Shown: positions 25,205-33,931 of the stretch, in pieces | How the letters are laid out: the number at the start of each line of letters is the position of its first letter | How positions within the stretch are numbered: position 1 is the first letter of the stretch | DNA from: Hyunsoonleella aquatilis | Lineage (GTDB): Bacteria; Bacteroidota; Bacteroidia; Flavobacteriales; Flavobacteriaceae | Length of the DNA stretch: 64,000 bases | Assembly (NCBI RefSeq): GCF_014270105.1 | Contig: NZ_JACNMF010000007.1 | Location: 1-64,000, forward strand | Direction of reading: 5' to 3' | Notes under the pieces: model-generated | Database searches by the model: none | Told to the model about the DNA's origin: nothing | The model's input: only the letters and a program-made list of their open reading frames with translations | Translations under genes and position numbers: made by a program

Positions 25205-26529
25205 TTTTCCAAAACCTCACGCATCGCTTTAGCTTTAATTAGACATTCTTCGTATTCTTTCAATGGATCACTTTTCGCGGTAATGGCTCCCCCAACGGAA
25301 TAGGAAATGTATTCTTTTGATTCATTATAAAGAATGCTGCGAATTACCACATTAAAATCAAAATTGCCTTCAGGATCAAAATAACCAATAGCACCTGAAT
25401 ACAAGCCACGCTTGGTCTCCTCTAGGGCTTCGATGATTTTCATGGCCGAAATCTTTGGAGCTCCAGTCATACTACCCATAGGGAAAGTACTTTTGATAAT
25501 ATCAACCGGATGTGTTTTGCTGTCCACTTTTGAGGTTACCGTAGATATCATCTGGTGCACCTGATCAAAAGTGTAAACCTTGCATAATTCTTCAACCTTT
25601 ACCGTTCCCTTTAATGCTGTTTTTGAAAGGTCGTTGCGCACCAAATCGGTAATCATAATGTTCTCGCTTTGCTCTTTTTCATCGTTTTGCAAAGCGGTCT
25701 TTAATTGCAAATCTTCCTCTGGATTTTTTGAACGTTTTGCTGTACCTTTTATCGGTTGAGAAATGATGGTTTCATTTTTTCTTTTAATATAACGTTCAGG
25801 CGAAGCACACAACGCATATCTATCATAAAGTTTAACGAAGGAAGCAAAGGGCGGATTAGAAATAGCATTCAAGTTTTGATAGGTTTCCAAAGGATGGATG
25901 CAGGTGTTTTCCGCATAAAATTCCTGGCAGAAATTCACTTCGTAAATATCACCTCGATGGATATGCTCAAGTATTCTATTAACTTTATTAAAATACTCGT
26001 CCTTGTGAATTTTTAGTTTGATTTTTACATTATCGCATGCACTTCGACTGCGCTCAGTGTGAAAATCACCGTTCAATATACAATCAAAATCTTCTTCAAG
26101 CTCATCATCAACTGAATTTAAATACTTAATTTCAAGCTGATTGCGTTTCAAAAAAAACAATTTTTTAGGTTGAAAAAAATACAAATCAGGGAAGTCCAAG
26201 TCATCATCGTTCGTCGAAACTAAATCCTCAACATCATTTTTTAAATCGTATGTCAGAAAGCCAAAAACCCATTCATTTGTGGTGCTTTGGTACTCCTTCA
26301 GTTTCTCAAAACCATCTGAAAAATCAGTTTGGATACTCGTAAAGGCATCCACCGCTAAAATCGCATCATAGCTCGAATATTTTTGGTTCCCATTTCCGTC
26401 GGGATTAGAATCCAACCAAACCACATCATCAAATTGTTGTGCCCAATGCAATAATTGGTGCTTAAACGTTTCAACATCTGCTATGCTACGGTTGCGGGTT
26501 GTTCTCAATTTTAAAAATTCAAAAAGCAA
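25201..26529 (-). CDS. pabB: aminodeoxychorismate synthase component I (chorismate-binding)
   Basis: The product has 442 residues. The C-terminal chorismate-binding domain has FCQEFYAEN, ISNPPFASF, ASPERYIKRKNETIISQPIKGTAKR, ENIMITDLVRNDLSKTA, VHQMISTVTS, FPMGSMTGAPKISAM and GLYSGAIGYF. Anthranilate synthase TrpE has similar blocks, but length, divergence and absence of trp neighbours favour PabB (4-amino-4-deoxychorismate for folate). A short in-frame piece, HTERSRSAC near residue 160, is the translation of a dispersed flavobacterial repeat and sits between the N-terminal region and the catalytic domain. The start is uncertain by about ten residues. Confidence 0.9.
   Translation of the reverse strand: MLFEFLKLRTTRNRSIADVETFKHQLLHWAQQFDDVVWLDSNPDGNGNQKYSSYDAILAVDAFTSIQTDFSDGFEKLKEYQSTTNEWVFGFLTYDLKNDVEDLVSTNDDDLDFPDLYFFQPKKLFFLKRNQLEIKYLNSVDDELEEDFDCILNGDFHTERSRSACDNVKIKLKIHKDEYFNKVNRILEHIHRGDIYEVNFCQEFYAENTCIHPLETYQNLNAISNPPFASFVKLYDRYALCASPERYIKRKNETIISQPIKGTAKRSKNPEEDLQLKTALQNDEKEQSENIMITDLVRNDLSKTALKGTVKVEELCKVYTFDQVHQMISTVTSKVDSKTHPVDIIKSTFPMGSMTGAPKISAMKIIEALEETKRGLYSGAIGYFDPEGNFDFNVVIRSILYNESKEYISYSVGGAITAKSDPLKEYEECLIKAKAMREVLEN
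26036..26062. repeat. dispersed repeat inserted in frame inside pabB
   Basis: GCATGCACTTCGACTGCGCT followed by CAGTGTG is a near-palindromic unit (ACTTCGACTGCGCTCAGT) of the kind usually found between genes in flavobacterial genomes. Here it is within pabB and read as HTERSRSAC on the - strand. The frame is kept and it falls in the linker before the chorismate-binding core. Confidence 0.5.
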
Positions 26530-26588
26530 AGGTACTTTAAATACTTAAAAATTCGTGTTTTTTGTATCTTACTCAAAAATGAAAGTCC

Positions 26589-27476
26589 ATGCATCATTTA
26601 GAGAATGACAAACTGAAAATAGCCGTAAAACCAACCGGTGCGGAACTTTGTGGCATACGTTCGATAAAACGTAAAACCGATTTTATGTGGGACGCCAATC
26701 CCAATGTTTGGGGAAGCTATGCGCCCAATCTGTTCCCTATTGTTGGTGGACTAAAGGACAATACCTATCAATTTGAAGGCAAAACGTATCAACTGCCACG
26801 ACATGGTTTTTTTAGGCATAGCGAAGCGATTAAACTTTTGGGAGAAACTGAAAATAGTTTAACCTTTGGATTGACCTATAACGAAGATACCCTAAAAGTT
26901 TATCCGTTTAAGTTTGAATTTCAGATTACATTCACATTGAAGGATAACACTGTAAAGTTGTTACATATCATCAAAAATTTAGATGACCAACCCCTATACT
27001 TTTCCATGGGAGGGCATCCCGCCTTTAAATGTCCCGTGTTTCAAAATGAAGATTATGAGGATTATTATTTAGAGTTTGAACATTCCGAAACCTCAAAAAT
27101 ACATCTTTTGAACAGTGCCGGACTGTTTTCATCGGAAACCAGACCGATGCTAGAAAACACCAAGAAAATACCTTTATCCCACAACTTGTTTAATGACGAT
27201 GCCCTGATTTTTAAGGATTTGAAATCTAAAAAAGTAGCTTTAAAGAGCCAAAATCAAGGTGAAATATTATCGGTTAGCTATCACGATTTTGACTATTTGG
27301 GGATATGGGCAAAACCCAATGGCGATTATGTGTGTATAGAACCTTGGCTTGGCATTGCCGATTCAGAAAACACCGATCAAAACTTTACCACCAAGGAAGG
27401 CATCCTTCAATTGAATGCGAATGATACTTTTAGGGCTACGTACCATATCGAAATTAATGAAGCCCTTTTGGTCTAA
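26589..27476 (+). CDS. aldose 1-epimerase family protein (LacX / YeaD-like)
   Basis: The product has 295 residues. The galactose-mutarotase-like beta-supersandwich is marked by GAELCGIRSIKRKTDFMWDANPNVWGSYAPNLFPIVGGLKD at the start, the LPRHGFFRH block with a catalytic-type His, SMGGHPAFKCP and the C-terminal CIEPWLGIADSE with a Glu. Family enzymes interconvert sugar anomers; LacX-like members may act on phosphosugars. It is cytoplasmic, with no signal peptide. It is followed directly by the helicase promoter. Confidence 0.9.
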   Translation: MHHLENDKLKIAVKPTGAELCGIRSIKRKTDFMWDANPNVWGSYAPNLFPIVGGLKDNTYQFEGKTYQLPRHGFFRHSEAIKLLGETENSLTFGLTYNEDTLKVYPFKFEFQITFTLKDNTVKLLHIIKNLDDQPLYFSMGGHPAFKCPVFQNEDYEDYYLEFEHSETSKIHLLNSAGLFSSETRPMLENTKKIPLSHNLFNDDALIFKDLKSKKVALKSQNQGEILSVSYHDFDYLGIWAKPNGDYVCIEPWLGIADSENTDQNFTTKEGILQLNANDTFRATYHIEINEALLV

Positions 27477-27499
27477 CCCGTTTATTACCCTTAACTTTG
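27468..27499 (+). promoter_or_regulatory. Bacteroidota-type promoter for the DEAD-box helicase
   Basis: TTG at 27468-27470 and TAACTTTG at 27492-27499 match the -33/-7 consensus with a 21-bp spacer. The TTG at 27497 overlaps the -7 box, which favours translation from the TTG at 27518. The promoter overlaps the 3' end of the epimerase gene. Confidence 0.45.
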
Positions 27500-27517
27500 T
27501 TGGCTAAACAGTTTGAT

Positions 27518-28870
27518 TTGAACTTTCAAGACCTCAATCTAAACACACCTCTTTATAATGCCCTGGATGATTTGGGATTTTCCACCCCCACTCCAATTCA
27601 AGCAGAGGCTTTTAACGTGGTTGCATCCGGAAGGGATGTTGTGGGTATTGCCCAAACGGGTACGGGCAAAACTTTTGCCTACATGTTGCCTATTCTCCGC
27701 AATTTAAAATTTTCTAAGCAGGATAATCCGCGGGTGCTGGTTTTAGTGCCAACTAGGGAATTGGTGGTGCAAGTTGTTGAGGAAATTGAAAAGCTGTCCA
27801 AATACATTAACAACCGTGTTTTGGGGGTTTACGGAGGCACCAATATCAATACGCAAAAACAGGCTGTTGCACAAGGTTTGGATATTATCGTGGCCACCCC
27901 AGGGCGTTTATACGATTTGGCCGTAAGTCGAGTTTTACAACTTAAGTCCATTCAAAAATTGGTAATTGATGAGGTAGATGTGATGCTAGATTTAGGCTTT
28001 AGCCACCAACTGGTGAATATTTTTGATATCCTTCCCGAACGCAGACAAAACATCATGTTTTCGGCTACAATGACCCAAGACGTTGATGAGTTGATTTCTG
28101 ATTTTTTTAGAAGCCCTATTCGCATTTCCATTGCAGTTTCTGGAACACCTTTGGAAAATATTTCCCAAAACCGCTACAAAGTGCCTAACTTTTATACGAA
28201 ACTGAATTTGTTGATACATTTATTAAATGCTGTAGATGAATTCAACAAAGTGTTGATTTTTGTAGCTTATAAACGGATGGCGGATCGCCTATTTGAAAAA
28301 CTGGAGGCACATTTTAACAACGATATCTGCGTGATTCATTCCAATAAAACACAAAATTACCGCTTGCGAAGCATTGAAGCTTTTGGTTCAGGTGAGCATC
28401 GTATTTTAATTGCTACGGATGTGATGGCGCGTGGATTGGATATCCACAATATTTCGCATGTGATTAATTTTGACACGCCAGAATATCCCGAAAATTATAT
28501 GCACCGTATCGGAAGAACTGGTCGTGCGGAGCGTAAAGGTGAAGCATTGGTATTTTCTACTGAAAAAGAACAGGAAGCGATTGAAAAGATTGAGGCATTG
28601 ATGCAAATGGAAATCCCAGTTTTAGAGTTACCTGAAACCGTTGAAATCTCCACCGAATTAATAGATGAAGAACGTCCACAACTCAAAGAACGGAACAACC
28701 CAACCAAACGCCCGGACGAAGATACTCCGGGGCCAGCCTTCCATGAAAAAAAGGACAAAAACAAAAAGGTAAATCTGGGAGGTTCCTATCGCCGGGAAAT
28801 GGCCAAAAAATACAAAAAGCCTAAAAGTCGTGGAGATAAAAATGCGAATCGGAAACGGAAAAGGAAGTAA
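27518..28870 (+). CDS. DEAD-box ATP-dependent RNA helicase
   Basis: The product has about 450 residues from TTG 27518 (NFQDLNLNTPLYNALDDLGF). An earlier TTG at 27497 lies inside the promoter box, and no ATG precedes the Walker A motif. Motifs in order: Q motif TPTPIQ, I AQTGTGKT, Ia PTREL, GG, Ib TPGR, II DEVD (a variant of DEAD), III SAT, IV VLIFV, V ATDVMARGLD, VI HRIGRTGR. The C-terminal about 70 residues are very basic (KKYKKPKSRGDKNANRKRKRK), as in RhlE/CsdA-like helicases acting on rRNA or structured mRNA. A terminator-like hairpin follows. Confidence 0.92.
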   Translation: MNFQDLNLNTPLYNALDDLGFSTPTPIQAEAFNVVASGRDVVGIAQTGTGKTFAYMLPILRNLKFSKQDNPRVLVLVPTRELVVQVVEEIEKLSKYINNRVLGVYGGTNINTQKQAVAQGLDIIVATPGRLYDLAVSRVLQLKSIQKLVIDEVDVMLDLGFSHQLVNIFDILPERRQNIMFSATMTQDVDELISDFFRSPIRISIAVSGTPLENISQNRYKVPNFYTKLNLLIHLLNAVDEFNKVLIFVAYKRMADRLFEKLEAHFNNDICVIHSNKTQNYRLRSIEAFGSGEHRILIATDVMARGLDIHNISHVINFDTPEYPENYMHRIGRTGRAERKGEALVFSTEKEQEAIEKIEALMQMEIPVLELPETVEISTELIDEERPQLKERNNPTKRPDEDTPGPAFHEKKDKNKKVNLGGSYRREMAKKYKKPKSRGDKNANRKRKRK

Positions 28871-28897
28871 CCTTTGCTAAATTCCGAATGAAAAAGA

Positions 28898-28925
28898 GCT
28901 TCAAATTGAAGCCCTTTTATATTTT
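28898..28925 (+). terminator. putative intrinsic terminator after the helicase gene
   Basis: GCTTC-AAATT-GAAGC (28898-28912) is followed by a T-rich run (CCTTTTATATTTTTT). It lies 28 bp after the stop codon and fits a Rho-independent terminator on the + strand; the stem is short. Confidence 0.5.
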
Positions 28926-28979
28926 TTGATTTCAATCGAAATTCGCTGTTATCCGTCCTTGCCCTAACAAATTAAAGCA

Positions 28980-29384
28980 TCACCCCTTTTGCAAACCCCT
29001 TAAAATGATAATACCAATTCTTGGAAGAACAAAGGTAATGCAACCAAAGAGGGATGTTAAAAATGCCACCTTAAGTCCACCTGCCATCATTTGTTGACTT
29101 ATATTGCCCAAAGCCTCTATAGCATCAAAAGCTTCAATCATGCCAATTATGGATCCCATAAATCCCAATACTAAGCCTAGTAAGCTAGCATCTGAAGCTA
29201 AAAGTGTCATTTTTTTAGACCTATTAATGTTCTTTTTTAAGTTTAGGAATCCCATAGTCAAAAAAAACAGTGCCAGTAACAAGCTAATTAAAATCAGAAA
29301 CATAAAGAAGGGACCACCTTCTTGGAATCGTTTTGACAACTCTGAGGACAAACTTTGAACAAATGGTGAAATAGTATTAATCAT
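28980..29384 (-). CDS. MotA/TolQ/ExbB-like proton channel family protein
   Basis: The product has 134 residues from the ATG at 29384; a longer frame would overlap the upstream gene. Three hydrophobic segments are present: FFMFLILISLLLALFFLTMGF (about 25-45), ASLLGLVLGFMGSIIGMIEAFDAIE and LKVAFLTSLFGCITFVLPRIGIII. LGLVLGFMGSIIGMIEAF followed by GLKVAFLTSLFG matches the two pore helices of the ExbB/TolQ/MotA domain. It is small for the family. No ExbD/TolR partner is adjacent, so what it energises is unknown. It lies 10 bp downstream of the serine hydrolase gene and probably shares its transcript. Confidence 0.8.
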   Translation of the reverse strand: MINTISPFVQSLSSELSKRFQEGGPFFMFLILISLLLALFFLTMGFLNLKKNINRSKKMTLLASDASLLGLVLGFMGSIIGMIEAFDAIEALGNISQQMMAGGLKVAFLTSLFGCITFVLPRIGIIILRGLQKG

Positions 29385-29394
29385 ACTTATAAAT

Positions 29395-30723
29395 TTATTG
29401 TTTTTTTGTGAAAAGCTTGGGGGCCGAAGTTTGATCATTGAAGAGCACCGTATTATTTTCTAGATCAAACTTTAAAGTCACTCCCATTGATTCAAATGAA
29501 AATTCATCCTTCTTTGTTGCAACCAAGTTATTTAACTGTTCAGCATTCGGCCCTGCTCGTAAAGTTTTTCCTTTAGCCACAAAAAATAAATCGAAAGGAA
29601 ATTCACTATTTTCATAAATACCTTCGTAGCGTTTTACCTCTTCTTCTGACAATTCAATTCTATTAAAATTGGGCATTTGAAAAGTCTTACCTTCGGAAGC
29701 ATCTAAAGCATGAAAAACCATAGCTTGAGTAGCATATTTAGTGGCATTCGAGGTGACTGCTACCGCAGTTTTTGTTTCAGGAGCATAAAGTAAGAAGGCC
29801 TGAAAACCATCAATAGCTCCTCCATGTCCATAAATGGTCCGTTCTCCTTTTTTCATGAACATTATACCACTACAATAAGGATCCTTAGACAATCCTGTCA
29901 TAGCCTCAAAACTATTTGGGCTTATTAATTCATTATTAAAAAGTGCATTTATAAAAATTACCATATCGGTTGTATTGGAAACAATGGCTCCTGCTCCTGC
30001 CGGATTACTTATATGTGTTTCCCTTGCCTGTTTTAGTTTTCCCTTTTTAATATAATAAGACTGACATTCTCCATTTTCAATATCTATCAAGCCTCCATAA
30101 TACGTGTTTTCTAAATTTAACTTATCCGTTATTTTATCTTTTAGAATATCTCCATATAATTTACCTTCAATGCTTTCAAGAATAAATCCCAGAAGTATAT
30201 AATTAGTATTGCTATAAGCATTTTTTTCACCTGATTCAAAATTCACTTTGTGACTTTTTATTCTATCTAACATTTTTTCTTGTGATGATGGCCTAACCAT
30301 CCATTCATGAAAATCAGGCTCTTCTGTTACATTAAACAACCCACTGCTATGATTTAGAAGATTCGCTATTGATATTTTAGAAGCATTTGGAATTTCAGGA
30401 TAAAATTTAGACAACTTATCATTTAAAAATAGTTTATTTTCATCAATCAATTGAAAAATCATGGTTGCCGTAAAAATTTTTGTAACAGACCCTATTCTAT
30501 ACTTTGATTTTTCGGTAGCTTCTTTTTGCCCATTTTCAGTTTTATACTGAAAACCTATAGCATTAGTATACTCCATTTTTCCATTTTTCATTACTGCAAT
30601 ACTTCCCATAGTCTTATTTTTAGATTCTAATAGGCTAAAAAGAGAATCTAACTGTTTATACTTTTCTTGTTGAGAAAAGCATGTCGTACTCAAAACAAGC
30701 AAGAGGATTAAGAGTTTTTTCAT
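29395..30723 (-). CDS. serine hydrolase, beta-lactamase class C / DD-peptidase fold
   Basis: The product has 442 residues. The signal peptide is about 1-17 (STTCFS, then QQEK). Catalytic motif SxxK is S79-V-T-K82 within RIGSVTKIFTATM. The second motif is YSNTNY (YxN). The third is GHGGAIDGF (HxG). Residues 340-442 form a C-terminal beta domain (RYEGIYENSEFPFDLFFV) common in bacteroidotal esterase/peptidase relatives. Such proteins act in the periplasm as D-Ala peptidases or esterases; a true beta-lactamase role is not implied. Promoter and regulation are not evident. Confidence 0.9.
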   Translation of the reverse strand: MKKLLILLLVLSTTCFSQQEKYKQLDSLFSLLESKNKTMGSIAVMKNGKMEYTNAIGFQYKTENGQKEATEKSKYRIGSVTKIFTATMIFQLIDENKLFLNDKLSKFYPEIPNASKISIANLLNHSSGLFNVTEEPDFHEWMVRPSSQEKMLDRIKSHKVNFESGEKNAYSNTNYILLGFILESIEGKLYGDILKDKITDKLNLENTYYGGLIDIENGECQSYYIKKGKLKQARETHISNPAGAGAIVSNTTDMVIFINALFNNELISPNSFEAMTGLSKDPYCSGIMFMKKGERTIYGHGGAIDGFQAFLLYAPETKTAVAVTSNATKYATQAMVFHALDASEGKTFQMPNFNRIELSEEEVKRYEGIYENSEFPFDLFFVAKGKTLRAGPNAEQLNNLVATKKDEFSFESMGVTLKFDLENNTVLFNDQTSAPKLFTKKQ

Positions 30724-30913
30724 TTGTTTATATTTTATGTGAGATATAAAACAAACTTAGCACACATGCTAACTCTAAGAATAGAAATGCGATAGATTAC
30801 AGATTTAAGGCACTAAATAGCCTAATGCAGAAACCCGTCCTAAACCCGTTACTCGTCTACAAAAATGATAGTGGCTTAACAAAATATGGTATTATTGTAG
30901 CTTAATATAAGTC

Positions 30914-31966
30914 ATGAAACCCGTTAAACTCGCTTTAAAAAAAATAGCTCAGATTGTTTTGCACATACTCTTTTGGTCTGGTGTGCTCCTGTTCTATACT
31001 TATTTTTTTGGGTTTGATAGTGAAGACTTCAGCTATATCCTCTCCTTTTCGCTTTTTTTAATGCCCATTACTATTGCTACTACCTACGTGTCGATTTACA
31101 AATTAATTCCCGATTATCTTTTTACGAAGCAATACGTTCGCTTTGCATTTTACAGTTTAAGTACGTTTATTATCTCAACGTATCTTATTGTTATTTCGGT
31201 GATTTATGGGCTAGTGTACCTATCAAATTTTCAATACACCAACATGGCGCCTATTAGCCGTAGTCTGCTTTTTGTGGCCATAGCAGTTTATATGGTCGTC
31301 ATCATTGCCAGCGGTTATAAACTTCTAAAACTGAACATAAAGCACTCGCAACAAACCAGTAAACTGGAAAAGAAGATTTTGGAAGCGCAGTTAAAACTGA
31401 AAGAGCAAGAATTGAATTATTTAAAGATGCAGATTCATCCCCATTTCCTGTTCAATACGTTGAATACCATGTACGGTTTCGCATTAAAAAAGGCTAACGA
31501 AACCCCAGAAATGATTTTGAAACTTTCTAATTTGCTGGACTATTTATTGTATAAAGTAGATAAACCTTTTGTTTTATTAACTGAAGATATTGAGCACATT
31601 AAGGATTATATCGAGTTGGAAAAAATGCGGTTCAATAAAACCTTGAATATTGATTTTACAACGAACAATATTTCTGAAGACATCAAAATAGCGCCTATGC
31701 TACTCCTCCCTTTTATTGAAAATAGTTTTAAGCACGGTGCCATTAAGAACGGAAGCCTTGATATCACTTCTAACATTAATTGCAAAAATGGAGCTATTCA
31801 TTTTTACATCGAAAACACAACTTCGGAAGAGGAAACATTAAAAAAAGGTATTGGATTGACCAACATTAAAAAACGATTGGACTTGCTATATAAAGATAAT
31901 TACGACCTAAAAATTGTTCGCAAAAATGGTATTTTTAAGGCGAATCTCATACTTCAAAACATTTAA
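30914..31966 (+). CDS. LytS-type sensor histidine kinase
   Basis: The product has 350 residues. Four predicted membrane helices (about 14-31, 40-60, 75-100, 115-137) are followed by a coiled segment (KLEKKILEAQLKLKEQELNYLKMQ). The His_kinase domain follows with the phospho-His region MQIHPHFLFNTLNTMYGF. The ATPase part includes LLLPFIENSFKHGAI (N box) and the short GIGLTNIKKRLDLLY (G box). This is the standard Bacteroidota 4-TM LytS architecture with no obvious extracytoplasmic sensor. It forms a pair with the LytTR regulator 3 bp downstream; the signal is unknown. Confidence 0.93.
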   Translation: MKPVKLALKKIAQIVLHILFWSGVLLFYTYFFGFDSEDFSYILSFSLFLMPITIATTYVSIYKLIPDYLFTKQYVRFAFYSLSTFIISTYLIVISVIYGLVYLSNFQYTNMAPISRSLLFVAIAVYMVVIIASGYKLLKLNIKHSQQTSKLEKKILEAQLKLKEQELNYLKMQIHPHFLFNTLNTMYGFALKKANETPEMILKLSNLLDYLLYKVDKPFVLLTEDIEHIKDYIELEKMRFNKTLNIDFTTNNISEDIKIAPMLLLPFIENSFKHGAIKNGSLDITSNINCKNGAIHFYIENTTSEEETLKKGIGLTNIKKRLDLLYKDNYDLKIVRKNGIFKANLILQNI

Positions 31967-31969
31967 TAT

Positions 31970-32686
31970 TTGGGCCAAAATAAAAACATATCGTGTTTAA
32001 TTATTGATGACGAAGCCATTGCACAAGAAATCATTGCTTCTCACCTTTCTAAAATTCCCAATATTAAAACCGTTGAAAGTTGCAACAATGCCATTGAAGG
32101 TTTTAGTTACTTAAGGGACAACCATGTTGATTTGGTTTTCTTGGATATTAATATGCCCGAAATATCCGGGATTTCTTTTGCCAAATCCATTGGCAAAGAC
32201 ATCAAAATAATTTTTACCACGGCTTATCGAGACTTTGCTGTAGAGGGTTTTGAACTTCAGGCGGTTGATTATCTTTTAAAGCCCATATCCTTTGAAAGGT
32301 TATTAAAAGCGGTGAACAATTATTTTGACATTTATGGGGACTCCAATTCTGATGCATATCAGGAATCAAATATGAATGATTTTATGTTTGTAAGGGCGGA
32401 CAGACGTATGATAAAAGTAGATTTTGAAGACATCGTTTATGTTGAAAGTTACAGTGATTATATCAAGATTCATTTGGCCAATGAAACCATAGTGACACGA
32501 GAAACCATAAGCACTATGGAAGCCAAATTACCAAATAAGGCTTTTTTGAGAATCCACCGTTCTTATATCATTGCGCTGAAACATATTTCGTCATTTACCA
32601 ACGAAGAAATCACGATACACAAAACGGCATTAACTATTAGCCGAAGCTACAAAAAACATGTTCTGGAAGTCCTGGAAAAGTTTTAA
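31970..32686 (+). CDS. LytTR-family response regulator
   Basis: The product has 238 residues from a TTG start 3 bp after the kinase stop. The receiver domain is about 5-120: acidic pocket IIDDEAI, phospho-Asp in LVFLDINMPE (near residue 58), the Thr in FTTAY and the Lys in LLKP. The LytTR DNA-binding domain is about 140-235: FMFVRADRRMIKVDFEDIVYVESYSDYIKIHL and AFLRIHRSYIIAL. It activates transcription through direct repeats in its targets. Its sites cannot be identified from this window. Confidence 0.94.
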   Translation: MGQNKNISCLIIDDEAIAQEIIASHLSKIPNIKTVESCNNAIEGFSYLRDNHVDLVFLDINMPEISGISFAKSIGKDIKIIFTTAYRDFAVEGFELQAVDYLLKPISFERLLKAVNNYFDIYGDSNSDAYQESNMNDFMFVRADRRMIKVDFEDIVYVESYSDYIKIHLANETIVTRETISTMEAKLPNKAFLRIHRSYIIALKHISSFTNEEITIHKTALTISRSYKKHVLEVLEKF

Positions 32687-32790
32687 AAATAGTCATTCCA
32701 GCTCGGATAGGTTTAGGAAACCAATTTTGGCCTTCAAACTAGAATAGCTTTTTGCGTTTAATAATTCCCAAATTTATTCTAGATAGTTTC

Positions 32791-32828
32791 AAAAACAAAA
32801 ATCCCTTTCCAAATAATTGAAAAGGGAT
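32791..32828 (-). terminator. putative terminator of the sigma/mscS operon
   Basis: The stem ATCCCTTT (32801-32808) pairs with AAAGGGAT (32821-32828). On the - strand the stem is followed by TTTTTGTTTTTG. The position, between the converging LytTR and MscS genes, fits the end of the - strand transcript. The + strand side has no good T run. Confidence 0.6.
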
Positions 32829-32896
32829 GATAAGATGTAGAGAGCCGTTTCGGCATCCAGAAAAGTAACCAACCAAATTTTAACCCTAACTTAAAG

Positions 32897-33724
32897 TTAA
32901 TCCTGAATGCTTACTTGACTCTCTACAATGTCTTTGATAGGCACTACCAGTTTGCCCTGTCTTGTTTTTAAGGTAACCGAAATACCATCGATGGATTCCA
33001 CCTCACCCTTAATATCGTTAAACTCTATTTTTTGACCAATTTCGTATGTTTTTCTGGCATAAAACGTTTTTAATAATTCGCCTACCACTTTTTGAGCACC
33101 GAATCCGAAGGCCAATGAAAAGGCCAGCAAAAAGGCCGCCAAGATCATAGTGATGTTACTCGTGATAATTTCAGTATCCACACCCGCTTGGTTAAGCGCA
33201 GTAATGGAAACAAAGGTCAAAATGATAAAGAACACCACTTGGCTGATGATTTTTGCCCCGGACAAGTCCATGGATTCAAAAAAGGAACGGATGCCTTTTT
33301 TTATCAAATTTGCTAATATCAATCCTACCGTAAAAATTACCAATGCGGTAAACAACTGGGGCAAGTACCCAAGGAGTTCACTAATTCTTTCAGAAATCAT
33401 GGTCAAATCCATGACATCCAAGGCCATAATCAGCAACATGATATACATGACCCATTTCACAAATTTTGAAACGATTTTTACCGTATCAAACTGCAATTTT
33501 TTGCCTTCAACAATTTCTATTTCGTTTATCTTGTCGTCCAATTTATCGGCTTTAGCCAGTTTTAGCGCCTTTTTAACAATGCGAACGATAAACTTTGTTA
33601 AAAGCCAACCCACAAATAGCAATACAAAGACTGCCAAAAGATTTAGCAATACCTGAGCCACATCGGGCCACAAGGTGGTCAATGATTCTAGGGCTTTATC
33701 TTTCCATGATGTAATTTTATCCAT
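32897..33724 (-). CDS. MscS-family mechanosensitive ion channel
   Basis: The product has 275 residues. Hydrophobic helices lie near 20-42, 82-102, 115-137 and 160-215. The pore-lining helix and transition IILAAFLLAFSLAFGFGAQKVVGELLKTFYA carries the Gly/Ala packing pattern and the conserved FGFGAQ-VG turn. The following beta domain (RKTYEIGQKIEFNDIKGEVESIDGISVTLKT) is the MscS middle domain. The large C-terminal alpha/beta cage is missing, so the protein ends soon after the beta domain. It releases solutes on hypo-osmotic shock. It is third in an operon with an ECF sigma factor, suggesting stress control. Confidence 0.88.
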   Translation of the reverse strand: MDKITSWKDKALESLTTLWPDVAQVLLNLLAVFVLLFVGWLLTKFIVRIVKKALKLAKADKLDDKINEIEIVEGKKLQFDTVKIVSKFVKWVMYIMLLIMALDVMDLTMISERISELLGYLPQLFTALVIFTVGLILANLIKKGIRSFFESMDLSGAKIISQVVFFIILTFVSITALNQAGVDTEIITSNITMILAAFLLAFSLAFGFGAQKVVGELLKTFYARKTYEIGQKIEFNDIKGEVESIDGISVTLKTRQGKLVVPIKDIVESQVSIQD

Positions 33725-33736
33725 GATTTAAAAAAA

Positions 33737-33931
33737 TTAAGTTAGGTTTTGGTTATTTTCTTTATTCCTGTTTTTTACAACAGTTTCAATAATATCACCG
33801 ATATTATATGAGAACAATGCGGCAAGCTCCATGATCAACTTAGCCATGGCAATATCGCTCATTACCTTAGACTTCAGTTCTGGCGGAACTTCCTTGATAG
33901 GTTGGTTTATATGTTTAAATGGATTCTCCAT
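33737..33931 (-). CDS. small conserved hypothetical protein between ECF sigma factor and MscS
   Basis: The product has 64 residues. The sequence FKHINQPIKEVPPELKSKVM is followed by a helix of moderate hydrophobicity (DIAMAKLIMELAALFSYNIGDIIETVV). The start codon overlaps the stop of the sigma gene by 1 bp and mscS begins 12 bp later, so translation is coupled. The KVPPELKxKVM-D-A opening resembles the region before the membrane helix of small sigma-linked proteins, but no transmembrane segment is convincing. It may modulate the sigma factor; this is inference from gene order. Confidence 0.75.
   Translation of the reverse strand: MENPFKHINQPIKEVPPELKSKVMSDIAMAKLIMELAALFSYNIGDIIETVVKNRNKENNQNLT

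Noticed and set aside
29395-30723. Acquired beta-lactamase resistance gene
   Set aside because: SxxK, YxN and HxG are shared by DD-peptidases and esterases; the C-terminal domain and codon use fit a resident bacteroidotal hydrolase.
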